In this document: in pieces, positions 27,101-41,172 of the stretch | Layout of the letters: the number at the start of each line of letters is the position of its first letter | Position numbering within the stretch: position 1 is the stretch's first letter | From: Typha latifolia | Lineage: Eukaryota > Streptophyta > Magnoliopsida > Poales > Typhaceae | Assembly (NCBI GenBank): GCA_019914945.1 | Contig: CM034106.1 | Coordinates: forward strand, 8,742,001-8,806,000 | DNA length: 64,000 bases | Direction: 5' to 3' | Made by a program: the position numbers and the translations under genes | Notes under the pieces: generated by a model | Told to the model about the DNA's origin: nothing | The model's database searches: none | The model's input: only the letters and a program-made list of their open reading frames with translations

Positions 27101-28963
27101 AAGTGAAATATGGGATATCAGATGTCTTTGGATAGCCAATTATTCAGATCAATGGCAAATCAACAATCAGTAGCACAGGAAGTCTCCGGCAGGAATTATA
27201 TCTTAGTGGTGCAAGTTACAGAACAATAAGCAAGAAACTGTTAGATCAAATGGCAGGTATGGAAACAGAAGATGAACCAAAGAAGAAGATGGTGAATGAA
27301 AGTGATGTAGAAAATAAAGAAGATATTTTGTGCAGATTGGACCTTCTCTGGAATATTTTAATTATAAAGGTGAGTATTATAGATGACTAAAATAATCGTA
27401 CCTCTTTCAGAGTGACTGGAAACTAATGCCCTGCTTCAGCATCCAAAATGGATCCAAAACCATAAAGGTTTCCAAACCCAAATAACTGAAGCACAAGCAA
27501 AACAAATTATTACATATCCACCTACAAACATAGAACAGATTGCCATAGAGTAAACATATTGTCCTTTTTTCCCCTAAAGTTTGAATTTATGAAAGACAAG
27601 CTTGGAGAAACACAAAATTGGGAACCTACTACTTTCAATTGTCTTTGCAGCCATACTTGATCTTGTATGTTCACGATCTCCTAATGGTGTATTTGTTTCA
27701 TATTTAGTTCCAAAAAATCTAAAAATAAGATCCATGGAAGTGCTATCTATGGAAAATGAGTACAATCCAAATTTACATTTTTCTCCTTCATCATTTGCAA
27801 TGTAAGGGAAGGAAAAAAACAACTGTGCTCCCTTTCCTTTATGCCGTTTGGATGTCGACAAATATATAATTAGGGGCCTTTTGTAAAGAATATAGAAGGC
27901 AATGTTACTACAACTATCCCACTCCATACAGACATTGTATTCAAACAAATGAAAGATAAAGAAAGTGATTGGGACACCGCCAGATACTACCTGACTTGGA
28001 CAACTCATGGATTTTTCTATAACAGGTGCAAGTCAATTTTTTACCACAGCCAATATGCACTAAAATTTCCTCGGGTTTATTCATTATCCTAGAAAACCTA
28101 ACTCATATTCTTAGGGCAAATAAGACCCAACATGATTCCTCCCATCCTCAAATGCATGTAAACAAACCCGCCCATGTCTACAAGATCAAATTGAGGTGAA
28201 AGAACAAATGGACAAGACTAATGAAACAGTAACGAAGGGAATTGAAACCGACCTGGCTGCACTTGGAAGGGATTTGCTCCAGACTGCACTTATGATCCTC
28301 GTACAGTGTAACCTCATCAGTAGAATTATGGTAAGAACAAGAATCTATCTGCGCAACAACTGCAGTCTCAACGAGATGTTCCAGTCTTCCACTTGGCACA
28401 TCCACCCATGGCGGCAGCACCGCGACTAAATCCAACAACAACCCAACTCTCCTTTGGACCTTGCTCTCCACCGGAACTACTCCCTCCGCCGAAATCATCG
28501 AGCGCGCGAGCCTATGCACCCTTCTCCGGTCCATCCCAAGTGGAGCAATTCGATACCAGAGCACATCCTTCGCCATTAAGAGCCCATCTCCTGATCCCAA
28601 AAGCTCCAAGAAGTGTTCTTTCCAGACCAGGAACGACGCCATGACACGGGCTTCCCTCTCCAAATCGCCAATCGAGTCAATGGTAGCAATGCAATCTTCC
28701 CACTTGCCCGTTATGATATTGACGAGAAGGGAGTAATACTCCGGCGACTGTAGACGAACCCCGGACTCCGATTCCAGTTCAGCCGCCGCCTTCCGGTATC
28801 CGAGGGTGTAGAGGGCTTGTATTATAATCCTCACAAACTGCTTTCGATCGATGACGCCTCCCGAGTCGAGCAATGAAGGGCCAAATTCGGTGGAGCTGAG
28901 ATCCGAAGGGCTCGTTCCGGCTTCCGAAGCGTGTTGGCGATGTGAAACCTTAGAAACCTCCAT
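14740..28963 (-). CDS. WDR26: WDR26/GID7-type LisH-CTLH-WD40 protein with a 10.9-kb intron
   Basis: Four phase-0 exons, 28253-28963, 26740-26841, 25809-26447 and 14740-14916, encode 542 residues. Exon 1 carries a LisH motif (about residues 40-68, [20 protein letters not shown]), then a CTLH domain (about 73-135). Exons 2-4 carry WD40 repeats, including [14 protein letters not shown] and [13 protein letters not shown]. This order is diagnostic of WDR26, the metazoan and plant counterpart of yeast Gid7, a subunit of the CTLH/GID ubiquitin ligase complex; plant homologues bind RanBPM-type partners. All splice sites are GT-AG. Intron 3 is 10,892 bp and full of transposon debris. The far last exon is supported by the neighbouring paralogue, which ends with an equivalent exon at the same junction (IYIW start). 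The gene lies head to head with that paralogue. A CT-rich 5' leader lies upstream (minus strand). Confidence 0.88.
15616..16431. other. Insertion within the left LTR
   Basis: The left LTR matches the right one up to CAAGCTAAC (ending 15615) and resumes at AAAATAGTGAGGG (about 16432 onward). The intervening sequence is absent from the right LTR. It is AT-rich with no recognisable coding sequence and no target duplication I could define. Confidence 0.5.
17500..18060 (-). pseudogene. Degenerate retrotransposon gag fragment
   Basis: Minus-strand translation gives [14 protein letters not shown] followed, across stops, by [19 protein letters not shown]. This pattern resembles the retrotransposon gag domain of Ty3/gypsy-type elements (an F-L/W-x-M-E-x-Y-F block, then an LKxQFxPxN-like block). 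Several stops and frame changes interrupt it. No protease or polymerase motifs follow, so the element could move only in trans. Confidence 0.5.
18085..18290. mobile_element. hAT-type element remnant (one end)
   Basis: Begins TAGGGGTGTAAATGAGCCGG and continues with repeated GAGCC, CAAGC and GAGCTG text. This opening is characteristic of abundant plant non-autonomous hAT elements. Only one terminus is recognisable; the other end merges into the adjacent minisatellite. It lies inside the interior of the LTR element, so it is a nested insertion. Confidence 0.4.
18295..18655. repeat. GC-rich degenerate minisatellite
   Basis: Imperfect tandem units built on GGCGGCTTGCCGCTGCC and GAAGGAGGAGG, with GGCACC and CACCGCTG pieces recurring every few tens of bases. 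It sits just inside the primer-binding site of the LTR element. Long open frames on both strands here result from the repeat composition, not from genes. Confidence 0.65.
18668..18679 (-). other. Primer-binding site (initiator Met tRNA type)
   Basis: On the minus strand TGGTATCAGAGC, the standard plant retrotransposon site complementary to the 3' end of initiator methionine tRNA, lies two bases inside the right LTR. It fixes the orientation of the element as minus. Confidence 0.75.
19275..19930. repeat. Left arm of a long inverted repeat
   Basis: Begins GGCCACGGCAAAATGGATG and runs through CCGACACGCCGGGGA, AAACTCAAACCCTAAAA and GGTGGGTTTTTATTTTGATT to GATTGACATG. The reverse complement of 20936-21540 carries the same blocks in the same order: GGACATGGCAAAATGGATG, CCGACACGCCGGGGA, AAACTCAAACCCTAAAA, GGTGGGTTTTTATTTTGATT. 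The family is not recognised. The arm starts three bases after the right LTR ends. Confidence 0.7.
19940..20935 (+). pseudogene. Ty1/copia reverse transcriptase fragment, 5' half
   Basis: Broken frames encode recognisable copia reverse transcriptase: [19 protein letters not shown], then [54 protein letters not shown], and further on LQRAIYGL. Stop codons and frame changes are frequent. A 53-bp tandem duplication (about 20651-20756) disrupts the segment corresponding to DVKNAFLHG. The fragment stops abruptly where the right inverted-repeat arm begins and resumes after it. Confidence 0.75.
20936..21540. repeat. Right arm of a long inverted repeat, inserted in copia
   Basis: The reverse complement is collinear with 19275-19930 over about 550-600 bp. 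It lies between the two halves of the copia polymerase, so it was probably inserted into the copia element. It includes a short AT dinucleotide run near its left end. Outer end on the plus strand: CATCCATTTTGCCATGTCC. Confidence 0.7.
21541..22540 (+). pseudogene. Ty1/copia reverse transcriptase end and RNase H
   Basis: Resumes copia pol after the inserted arm. Frames include [34 protein letters not shown], then RNase H hallmarks [40 protein letters not shown] and [14 protein letters not shown], ending [15 protein letters not shown]. Several stops and at least two frameshifts make it non-functional. A G-rich TTGAGGGGGT tract (22522-22534) follows, placed as a polypurine tract should be. Confidence 0.8.
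22535..22680 (+). mobile_element. Partial copia 3' LTR
   Basis: Directly after the polypurine tract comes TATTAGAGTTATTAG, then a TATA-like TATAAATAGAGC, as in the U3 region of copia LTRs. The right boundary is not defined, and no matching 5' LTR is visible upstream, consistent with a truncated element. Confidence 0.4.
22681..25808. other. Remaining part of the large intron
   Basis: AT-rich intronic DNA of the WDR26-like gene with a GC-rich patch (23260-23580) and a CT microsatellite. A 29-30-bp unit containing GGAAAGATGATTATG is tandemly duplicated near 25213-25271. No exon or intact coding frame was recognised. Confidence 0.5.
24100..24151. repeat. (CT)n microsatellite
   Basis: About 52 bp of CT dinucleotide within the large intron. 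On the transcribed minus strand it reads GA. Confidence 0.95.
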
Positions 28964-30527
28964 TGATCCCGCGAGCTAGCCAGCTTGAGAAGATTTGGGT
29001 ATTGGCGGAAACCCAAAAAGATCTCAACTGTGAGGGTTTTCCAGTAGATTAGGAACGAAAGCCTAATCAAGAAAGCTCATAGAATCCAATAGGACAATTA
29101 GGGTTTAGAGGACGAAAAACGATGGAGAAAATAATCCAAAAGGCCAGATAAAACTACGGTTTCCAATTTGAAAGAATTGAGGGGAAAAATACAACTGAGA
29201 TGAGATCATGAGAGAGAGAGAGAGAGAGTTTAGCTGTTATTGTTAATCAAGATGAATTGGCAGTAGTGTATCACAGCCGTTCATTTTGTTGGTCTCTTAG
29301 ATTTGGATAAGAATTTGGTTTCGCTGGCTGGAGTCCACTCTTTCCCTTGCTAGATTCTTCGCATCCTTTTCTAGCTCTAATTTCTCGACACGTGTTCAGT
29401 AAGAACGTAGATCGTTAAAGTACTATATGAAAACGAATTTTAACCTGCTACTATACCAGAAAGTTCTATCGACCAATATAGAGATCATGAATTCAATTAT
29501 CCTTTACAAATTTTGGGAATAAATATTTAGTGACGTTTTTATCAAAGGAGTATATATCATTGTCTTGTCCCTCATTTCTTGGATGGAGGCTGATTGTCTT
29601 ATTTATCTAATTTATTATTGCTTTATTGCCTTGTGATTAATAAAACAAGGGATAATTTTATAGTTTATTCTACATGAATATTTATTATCCTATCCTGTAT
29701 CTTATTTTTAGTGTATAAATTATTATTAAAAATTAACTATATATATAATTAATGATAATAATAAGGTAATGCCTTCGAGTGAGGAAGAAGGGTAAATTGA
29801 AAGTCACGGCATAATAGGGATAATTCGTATGTTGTTATGAAACTCGACACGGAGAAGCTTCGTTATGGGTTCTATTTTTCTTCTTAGAAGCAAACTTTTT
29901 TAGATCAAAGCTTGTATTAAGAAATTATGCTTTTCTTGTTAATGACATTGAGAAGGAATTCTATAGTCTCCGCTAATAAAAATTTCTATCTCCTTATCTA
30001 TTTATTATTTAATACTAAAATATATAGTGGGCTAGTGGCGGTTCGGACGGTTTTAAAATTTTTAACAACTGTAAAAATTTGTCACCTCATTAAGAAAATT
30101 ATTTTAATTATGATAATTGATTGGGTGTTTTAAGCTAACGTATTTGCTAGCAAGGGTTAATTAGAGCAAATCAACATTTTATCTTTCTAACTAGGTAACT
30201 AATGTCCTAAGGAGAACAAGTGCTAACGACTTGAAAATTCATCTAGGTTTCTATCCTTTTCGTGTACATAGGGGGGTCAACATTCATCCCTACGAGCCAA
30301 ACGTTTGTTATTTCAAGTCTATCGCTGCTAGATTAAGGACAAGCTTGATGGGTGGCAGTAATCCACTTTCTTGCAATCTGGTAGATCCATCTTCATCAAC
30401 TTCACTATCCATGCATATGGCTTGCCTACTTATGCTTTATCTTGTACTCTACTTTACTCGTCCATGTGACTCGTTTTTCCCGAGGACACCACCTCATTGG
30501 ACTGAGACATCTGCCATAGACTCTTGC

Positions 30528-30578
<51 letters not shown>

Positions 30579-31745
30579 TATTCGTGAGTTCAAAGGCTAG
30601 ATATGAGTTAGACAAAGAGCTAACTCTCCGTAAATATAAAGTCACTTAAGCTTTATCGAGCTTTTAGCTGTCTAGTCTAGGCTTTAAGTCATATACGTCA
30701 CCGAATAATTACTCCGAACCAAATGCCGCCGAAACCTATTTCAAGTTGTTGCACTACTAAGTTGTTTATCTAAGTTAACCGTACTATCGAACCATCAATC
30801 AAATCAAGTCAAGCCACAAAACCACTAAATAAAATTTTCACAGTAATATTTGGGAGTGGAGTTGAACGCATAATCTTCTTGGTCATGGAGAAAGTATTTA
30901 TCGATTCTATTAGAGTTGGTCAATAGGCATGCATAATATTTGGGATGCTAGAGTTGGATTACAAGTTTCTATAACTTTGGATCTTATAAAAACTTATATG
31001 TTTTTAAGTATATCTGTGACTCTATCTCATATTTAGTTTGTGGTTTGACAAGACTATTGGGCCTTGTTTAATTTGAGGCTAAATTTCGAACTCTATTAGT
31101 TAGTCTTATTTATTAATTTTAAATTTTTTAAAAGTAAATTTAATTAGATATGATATTTTGTTATCAAATCAATTCAGAAATATTCCTAAACTCAAAGCAA
31201 ATAACTTCTAAAAGTGTAGGAAGGTGCAGTCATATAAAACAAAGTGTGAGGGGGTAAATGTAATTTTAACCCTATATTTCTTTTCTTTCCAAAAGCAACC
31301 AATGAAAGTCCCTCGCAATGGACGGTCCTGATCTGCAACGAACTGCCATTGTAAGTATTTCTACTTGCTTTAGGATGGAAGATCCTCTGCCACTTCGACG
31401 GTAGAAATCTACCACCTGGATCTGATAGCTCATTATTAGTTGCCAAGTACCAGGATTTATTAATTTACTACACTTAAGAGTGCAGCAAATCCTCTTTCTT
31501 GTGTCCACAATCCACACTCTATATTAGTCTATTTTATGTATCGTTCTCCCGCTCTTCCTCTCCCCGCATTCCCTCGCTCTCATTCCAAAAGCTTTTCCAT
31601 ATAAAGTTTTCTCCGGCTTCTCGTTTCTCTCTCGCCCTCTTCCGCAAATTAGGGTTTTCTTTTGCACCTCCCTCTCTCTAGAATCCCCCGTTCGAGCATT
31701 TCCTCGTCTCTTCTTGGATTCTTTAAACCTCACATTAGGAAAGGG
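28964..31745. promoter_or_regulatory. Shared upstream region of the divergent WDR26 pair
   Basis: About 2.8 kb separates the two start codons of the head-to-head paralogues. Near the left gene a GA run (about 29210-29228) is CT-rich on its sense strand. Near the right gene 31500-31690 is CT-rich with a TATA-like CTATATTAG near 31520. An (AT)n tract lies in the middle. No other gene-like frame is visible. Confidence 0.45.
30530..30574. repeat. (AT)n microsatellite
   Basis: About 45 bp of AT dinucleotide between the two divergent WDR26 genes. Confidence 0.95.
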
Positions 31746-34700
31746 ATGGACGCCAAAAGCAGAATCGCCAATCTCCGAGCCCTGGAGGTGTATCGTCGGT
31801 ACGATACGCCTTTATGTTTGCTCCTTCTCTCTCAAATCCTCTCGGGTTTATGGTCCGAATGCATTATTACCATCGGCACAATCCGTGGTCTGGAAGAAAG
31901 ATCCAAGAAAGCTGCCGTGTTTCTTGTCCGGAGGCAGCAATTTCTGGAGTTGGTGGGGATGGCCGGCCACCTACAGGCGGCTAAGCACGTTCTCCGGAAT
32001 AAAATCTACCCTCAGAATGAGTCCGAGATCGCCGTCCAGGAGCTCCTGCTCCAGTTACATAACCCGAAGCGGGCCATCGCCATCGAGAGCTGGGTTCCTC
32101 AAAGATTGGGTCTTTTCTTGTACTTGACCGAGGTGATCCCGTCGTGGATTTACTATCCCGGGAATAGGTCGGCAGAAACGCTGGAGCTGTTCCTTACTAC
32201 TCAGCATCGTCCATCTTTTATGAATCCTACTTGGTGTGAGCAAAAAGAGATTCCTTCCGTTTGCATTCAGGTTTCTCTTTTAAGTTGCAGTTATTTCCTA
32301 TAATACTTCTTTAATTGGTTCTGGTTCCTTTTTCTTATGTATGGTTAATCATATATGCGATTGTTTACATTGGTATACAACTTCATAAGAATATGGTGGT
32401 GCAATGACATCATGGTTTTTGCAACTACATAACTATTCTTCAAGTCATTGTTTACAAATTTTGAGGTCATATTATTGGCTGACTTTTTCTCCTTTAGTAG
32501 ATTATAGGATTGGATGGTCATGGGCTTCGATTGTGAGGTTTGTTACCGTGTGTAATCATGAAGAAACTGTGATTCCTAAAATTTGGTGATAAATTTCTTC
32601 TGGGATGTATATATCTGTAAAAGAACCATGTGGATGCAAATTCAAATGTTAATGTATTACCGAAAGTAAAGATTTAATATACAGGACAAGAGTAGAATGT
32701 AGGTTTTTTGGAGTTGGATTCTTTTTCTTGATTGATATGTGGAGATCTGCTTTATCTCTAGATTCTTTACCATATTTGTATAAAGCTGATCAGCTTTTCT
32801 TTGCACTCTTCTTGACTTTAAAAATGATTAAGTGAACTATTCTGACTTAATGATGTTTCCAGAAACTATTTCCATCATAATTCTTCTTCATTGTACAAAA
32901 TAGTGGATACATAATTTCTTAAAATATAGCATAAGTTAAGAACTATAATGTGGCTAAATGCTGTTGCTGTTAACAAGAAAGGAAAGCAAATTAGAAGCAA
33001 TGCAAGAATTTGGGGTACTAAAGCAGGCAAATTTGTTTGATTGGAAGTATTAAAGAAAAACTACAGTAAACTTGATGTGCAGCGCTGTTAAAAGGAAATT
33101 AGTATGAAGGAAGGAAAAATGTAGATGTAGTATCTGGGAGATTAAAAGGCGTTTTGTAGATTGCTCAGTCTAAGTTCTACCTCTTCCTAAAAGTTCAAAA
33201 TGTCAGGATGCTTACTGCTGCAACTTGCAAAAGACTGAATGGCCAAGGTGAGGAAAATAGAGTAGTCGTTTCATACTAGCTTCTATCCTCAAGCAAAAGA
33301 GCTGTGTCCCTCCATCTTGATTCCCATTTGTTGTGTTATTAGCTCCAGCTGCAAGGACATCTTTTCAGCAGATGCATTTGACTGCGCAGGATAAGTATTA
33401 TCTCCTTGGATGAGATAATACCTATTCTGTTGGCAAACTATTAAGGTCAGAATGATTAATGCTTGAATCATCACACAATCAGGTTTCTGATACGAACCTG
33501 CTCTATATAATTATTCAACAATGGATTCCTAGGACCTAAATCTCTCGGACTCTGTTTTAAGTGTAATCGTTCACCAATTCTGATGATTTTAAAATCATGT
33601 GGCATTTTCCTCTGATAAATATGCTTTGCCATCATGGGGTTTAGACTTTGCGCAAATGAACTCTTATCTCCACCTCCCGTGCAAGTATAATTTGCTGCAT
33701 AGATATAATCATGAAGACATTATCTTGAAGAACTTGCCTATTATTAGCATCTATCGTTTTCGTTTGCGTGCTTTCTGCTTTAGTATGATCTTTATTCTTC
33801 TTGCATTTACTTTATAGCAGCTTTTCATTATAATCTATATTGGACAGTAGCTGTGTTTATTCACCTTATCCTTTTCTCTTCTCTTTCTAGTGAAGATTCT
33901 CTTTATTTATCTTTCATTTATTGTCAAATAACAAAATAAAGAGTTGACAATATGTTTGGGGACCTAAGATCTACTTCCTTTATTTTGTAACATGTACTAG
34001 TTTTTCATGGTTTTATTTATAGCAGCTCTTCCACATGTGTCTGCTGTAATCCTGTCAAACTTTTGCATGCAAAGAATATGACTTTTTAAGTTTGTTTTTG
34101 CATTCTTTAATTTTCTAATTTGGTATGTTCTTTTTCCTCAGCATTTAAAATTTAACCCCATTTTATTGCAGGTAGAAGACATGGGGAATGATGGTATTTT
34201 ACTTGTAAAATTTTCAAATACTGGGAAGTATCTGGCTTCCACTTCTACTAATTGCACGGCCACCATATGGATGGTATGTACAGAAAATTAATTTAATTAC
34301 TAAAGTTTTACTAGAATGATTATGCTTCCTTGACTTATTCCACATACTTAGAAAATCTGTCCTGTTGCAAGAAAATTATGACCTTGACTTTTGACTTTCT
34401 TTCATAAACATCAACAATAAACACAGGAGAAAGAATCATCAGATTAAATGCATGTTGTGATATACAATGAAGATAAAGAAACTAGTAGGCATCATCTTTT
34501 TCTATTTTTTTTCCTATCACGGTAATTTTTTTAAGAAGAGGACATCATTTGGTGTGATGATAAATTTTGTCCTTGAATCCCAAGGGTCATATGTTTAAAT
34601 ATTCAAAACAACTTCCTCAGAATTGAGGGTACCGGGCATATCTCCTCACCCTAAATCCTGCATAGACGGGAGCCTCGTACACCAAGATCCCCTTTAGTAA

Positions 34701-36943
34701 TTTTTCATGGTGCGAATAGTGTCATATTAAAAGCTATCAAACTCCTTCCACTAGTAATCAATCTTATGTATTAGAATGATGATAGAGCTTTTGATGATTG
34801 CTATTCTTGTTAACTTATCAATTACTTTAAAAGTTTAAGTTGTTGGCCAACAGTGATTCTTATATTTTATAATATAATACTTCCTTTCACTTCTAGGCTA
34901 GAGACATTTTGATACGCTTAAGGAATAAATTTAACTTAAATAGTGAAGGTTTTATAATATAATACTTCCTTTCACTTCTAGGTTTGAGACATTTTGCTAT
35001 GTCTAACATATAGACTTGACTTAAATAGTGGAGGTATTATATTTTAACCAATAGATAGGCCTAGCGGGACTCAAACTTAGGACCCCCATTTTGAAACCAG
35101 GTAAACTTACTAACAACTCAAACAATTAAGTTGTTAGAGAACGGTAATTTTTTATGTTTTCTACTCTAACAATTCCAAACAAATGTAACTCATTTGTTTA
35201 TTGTGAAAAGGGACAACATATATTGTTGTCTTTGGACTTTGGAGTGTTTCAAGGACATCTACTCATGACATAGTGTTATCAAGATCGAACAAAGCAATGA
35301 AATAGGTAAACCTGACTTAATCCTGAGCTAATAGATTATATATATGTTTGCAAACCAATGCTGCTATGTCTCCCCGGCACTTTTAATTGTTGCAGAAGAG
35401 GGTGCATTTTTAATGAAGTTGATAAAGGGAAAGAGCAAAACCCATTAATAAAGGTGAAGAGGATCTATAGATTTACGTTAATTGCATTACAATGAATGTG
35501 ACTGAATATTTGGTACTTTTATTCCAGCCCTGAACATTTGATACCACAGCAGGAAAGTGCTGAATCTGGTATCCTTACAGTCATATCTCCATTCTTATAC
35601 AACTCACATAAGGAAGTGGTCAGTTGAGTTAGCCGTGGCCCCCCAAGTTATTGAGTATTTTGAGCTGTATCAGTTTTCCATTTGTGCTATGCAATTTCAT
35701 TAGTGGTTTTGTTTGTTGAAGGCATGTGACTATGGGGTTGATATTGAGTAGTCTTCATCTGAAGGTAAATGACATGTAGTTGTTTGATAGACTTGCTTAG
35801 ACAAAAGTGAGTGGCATGGACATCTATATAATGTGACTTTATAGTTAGATTCTTAGATCGGCCAGACAAGCATTTAATGTTATATATGAGCATATCTCTA
35901 ATATCCATTTCAGATTGATGACAATGATACCATATCCTTGAAGTACAATCTAGTGGGCCATAGAAGGCCTATCCTCTCAGTAGAGTGGAAATCAGATGAC
36001 ACAGAATTGATTACATGTGCCGAAGGAGAAGATGCAAAACTCTGGGATGTAGATACTGGTACATGCAAGCTGACATTCCGTATGCCCATGAATGTAAGAG
36101 TCAAAGCATGTGCATGGAGCCACAATCCAGACAAAATATTTTTTGGCAGCTGCAAGCCTGATAATTTCATCTACACATGGAACGCAGATGACAATATGCT
36201 GCAACCTATGTATTTGATTCCAGAGGTTTCTGATCTTGTGGTGACACCTTCTCCACGTCTTATATGTGTCTGCTCAGATAATATAGTTCGTGAACTTGGC
36301 TTTACTGGGGGTCTTAAGTATGAGATGGAAAAGAAAGATGTAATTGCACCTGTTTCTCTTTCAAAATATGGCAATTTATTGATTTTGAATGTGAATTATG
36401 AAGAGATCCATGTGTGGAACACTAACACACACTCCTTGGAGCACAAGTACAGGGTTGGCAAGCAAGATTGCATTCTTGGAGCTTGCTTTGGGGGAAGTAA
36501 CTCTTCATTCATTGCCAGTGGTAGTAAGGAATCTGAGGTAATATTTTGAAATTGATGGAATTTTCAGGTTAATATACAACTTCAAGGCTGCTAACCTGCA
36601 TACACTTAAATTCTTTTAGTTCGAATTGTGAATGGATATAGCTTGCAATTAATGTGTTCTGAATGTATATCCAAACATCTATCACTATGCTTTTATTCGC
36701 TTGCCTTTTTCATAATAAATCTAAATGGCGCACATTTTTTGGCAGATCTACATTTGGCATCGACTACATGAAATGCCAATAAAGACCTTGTCCGGCCATA
36801 CAATGCCCGTGAATTCTGTGAGCTGGAATTTAGCAAAACCTCACATGTTGGCCTCAGGAAGTTCCGATGGCACAATCCGTATATGGGTGGTTAGCTCAAA
36901 GTGTGAGAAACGACTCTTTACCTCAAAAAAGCAAAAAGTGTAA
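31746..36943 (+). CDS. Diverged WDR26-like paralogue lacking LisH
   Basis: Four phase-0 exons, 31746-32270, 34172-34273, 35914-36537 and 36746-36943, give 482 residues. Exon 2 is exactly 34 codons in both paralogues (here LASTSTNCTATIWM), and every junction is at the same place. Exon 1 aligns with the CTLH part of the neighbour (FLVRRQQFLELVGMAGHLQA against [20 protein letters not shown]) but has nothing matching LisH. Upstream the frame lacks an ATG, so 31746 is the first credible start. About two thirds of residues are identical in the last WD repeat. The C-terminus adds a basic tail ending KKQKV. All frames are open and splice sites intact, so it may be functional. Without LisH, dimerisation and complex assembly would be expected to change. 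AATAAA lies at 37218-37223. Confidence 0.75.
34540..34696 (+). mobile_element. tRNA-derived SINE, Au-like
   Basis: In intron 2 of the WDR26-like paralogue. The 3' part reads CTCACCCTAAATCCTGCATA, then GACGGGAGCCTCGTACACC and CCCTTT. This resembles the conserved tail of plant Au-type SINEs (CCCGCATAGGCGGGAGCCTCGTGCACCGGG, then CCCTTT), quoted from memory. The 5' part, GGTGTGATGATAAATTTTG with a degenerate box B, is weaker. Confidence 0.5.
34865..35034. repeat. 85-bp tandem duplication in intron
   Basis: Two adjacent units start with TTTTATAATATAATACTTCC (34865 and 34950), share TTTCACTTCTAGG and end TTAAATAGTG(A/G)AGG. They differ in the middle, so the duplication is not very recent. Confidence 0.7.
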
Positions 36944-38081
36944 GATGTATTGCACCCTCGAGTTGGATCACCTGAACCCTTTGCCCTTTGGAAAGTTTTG
37001 TACAAAGCTGTATATTCTCTTCATTCTTTTTCATTTCACTTTGGTTCAGTTCGTCTTGTTAACTAAGTGCATATTTTCTCTACTAAGAAAAGACCTGTTG
37101 AGACGCGATAGCTGAACTGAAAGCTGTAACTACCTTTTCTTTCTTGTACAATATCTTTTGGTGTCGATAATGCGTAAGATTTTACGTATCAAAAGTCGTG
37201 TAAACAGAGTAAACACAAATAAAGAATTTTGGGATCATAATGCTACTCTCTGTGCAGTATTTTCCTTGTACTCACTTAAATACGTTATATGCGCAATTCG
37301 TTCTGCTTCTTGTTTTCAAGTTCTCCAGGTACTTTGAGGTGGAACACTGTTTAGTTCAAGAGGAGCCACTTCCATCCATTGAGCAAGAAGCTCGAACAAA
37401 AAAGTGTGCAGAGGAAACTGAAGAGCGAGATCATTTATTAGTTCTAATTACAGTGTCTATTTTGTAGTTGGTGGGTATTCTATGGAGTATTTCTCTCTGG
37501 ATATCTAATTTTGTGCTTATGATGTTATTATACTGTTAAAGTGACGCATTCCTTATAATCTTCCATCATTTCACATTAATGTCCTTGAAATCTCCACACT
37601 CAGATGCATGTAATTTCAGACCATCGTTCCTAAAATTTAGGTGAAAGGCTGTACAAGTAAAAAAGTTTGATGTTTTGTCTAAAAATATATCTGCACGAAC
37701 ATTTGAGATAAGATTTGACACCTTTTTCCTATCAATTATTAAATGGGGAAGTGCTTTTGGGGATCCAAGCTAATTTCTTTCTCTATTTTTCAAACTTCTA
37801 ATCCAGATAAAGATGGTTGGTGTTTTCACCACTTATTAAAGTGTTCTGAGACCTAATTCTGCTGCAAAAGATCACGTCTTTAATCGTAAACGATGAAAAT
37901 AATATTAGATTGACTGAGTGAGTTGTCCAACCCTAACTTCACTGGCTCTAAGTATCTTTTATGTATAATATATCGTATTGTATCGCCTCAGAGCTAGCAT
38001 ACAAGCTCAGGAAATATACATATATATATATATATATATAAGAAAACTAAATAATAGGAACATGCAAGGTACGAAAGCTAG
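36944..38081. other. Convergent 3' region between two genes
   Basis: Holds the 3' UTR of the plus-strand WDR26-like paralogue, including AATAAA at 37218-37223, and the 3' end of the minus-strand beta-amylase. An (AT)n tract lies at 38016-38040. No gene was recognised. Confidence 0.5.
38016..38040. repeat. (AT)n microsatellite
   Basis: About 25 bp of AT dinucleotide just downstream of the beta-amylase stop codon. Confidence 0.9.
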
Positions 38082-41050
<2,969 letters not shown>

Positions 41051-41051
<1 letters not shown>

Positions 41052-41068
41052 CTCTCTCTCTCTCTCTC
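41051..41068 (-). repeat. GA tract abutting the beta-amylase start codon
   Basis: On the minus strand a short GAGA run leads directly into the ATG at 41051. GAGA runs are common in plant leaders. Confidence 0.6.
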
Positions 41069-41166
41069 GGTCTTGAGCTCAGACCTCGTAACGATGGACG
41101 ATGGGCGAGTGAACGAGAGACCGCGGGAGGTTATTTAAGAGGCAGCCACGGTACGTCTGCTATTGA

Positions 41167-41172
41167 CACGTG
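41167..41172. promoter_or_regulatory. G-box/ABRE upstream of the beta-amylase
   Basis: GACACGTGCC contains the palindromic CACGTG core about 115 bp upstream of the ATG. A second CACGTG, within GACACGTGTA, lies at 41453-41458. bZIP (ABF/AREB) and bHLH factors bind such sites, and ABA or drought control of BAM1 is known in Arabidopsis. Regulation here is inferred. Confidence 0.45.

Noticed and set aside
31662..31745. N-terminal extension of the WDR26-like paralogue beginning at 31662
   Set aside because: The first codon is TTG rather than ATG, and the added 28 residues resemble nothing in the family; 31746 is the first ATG.
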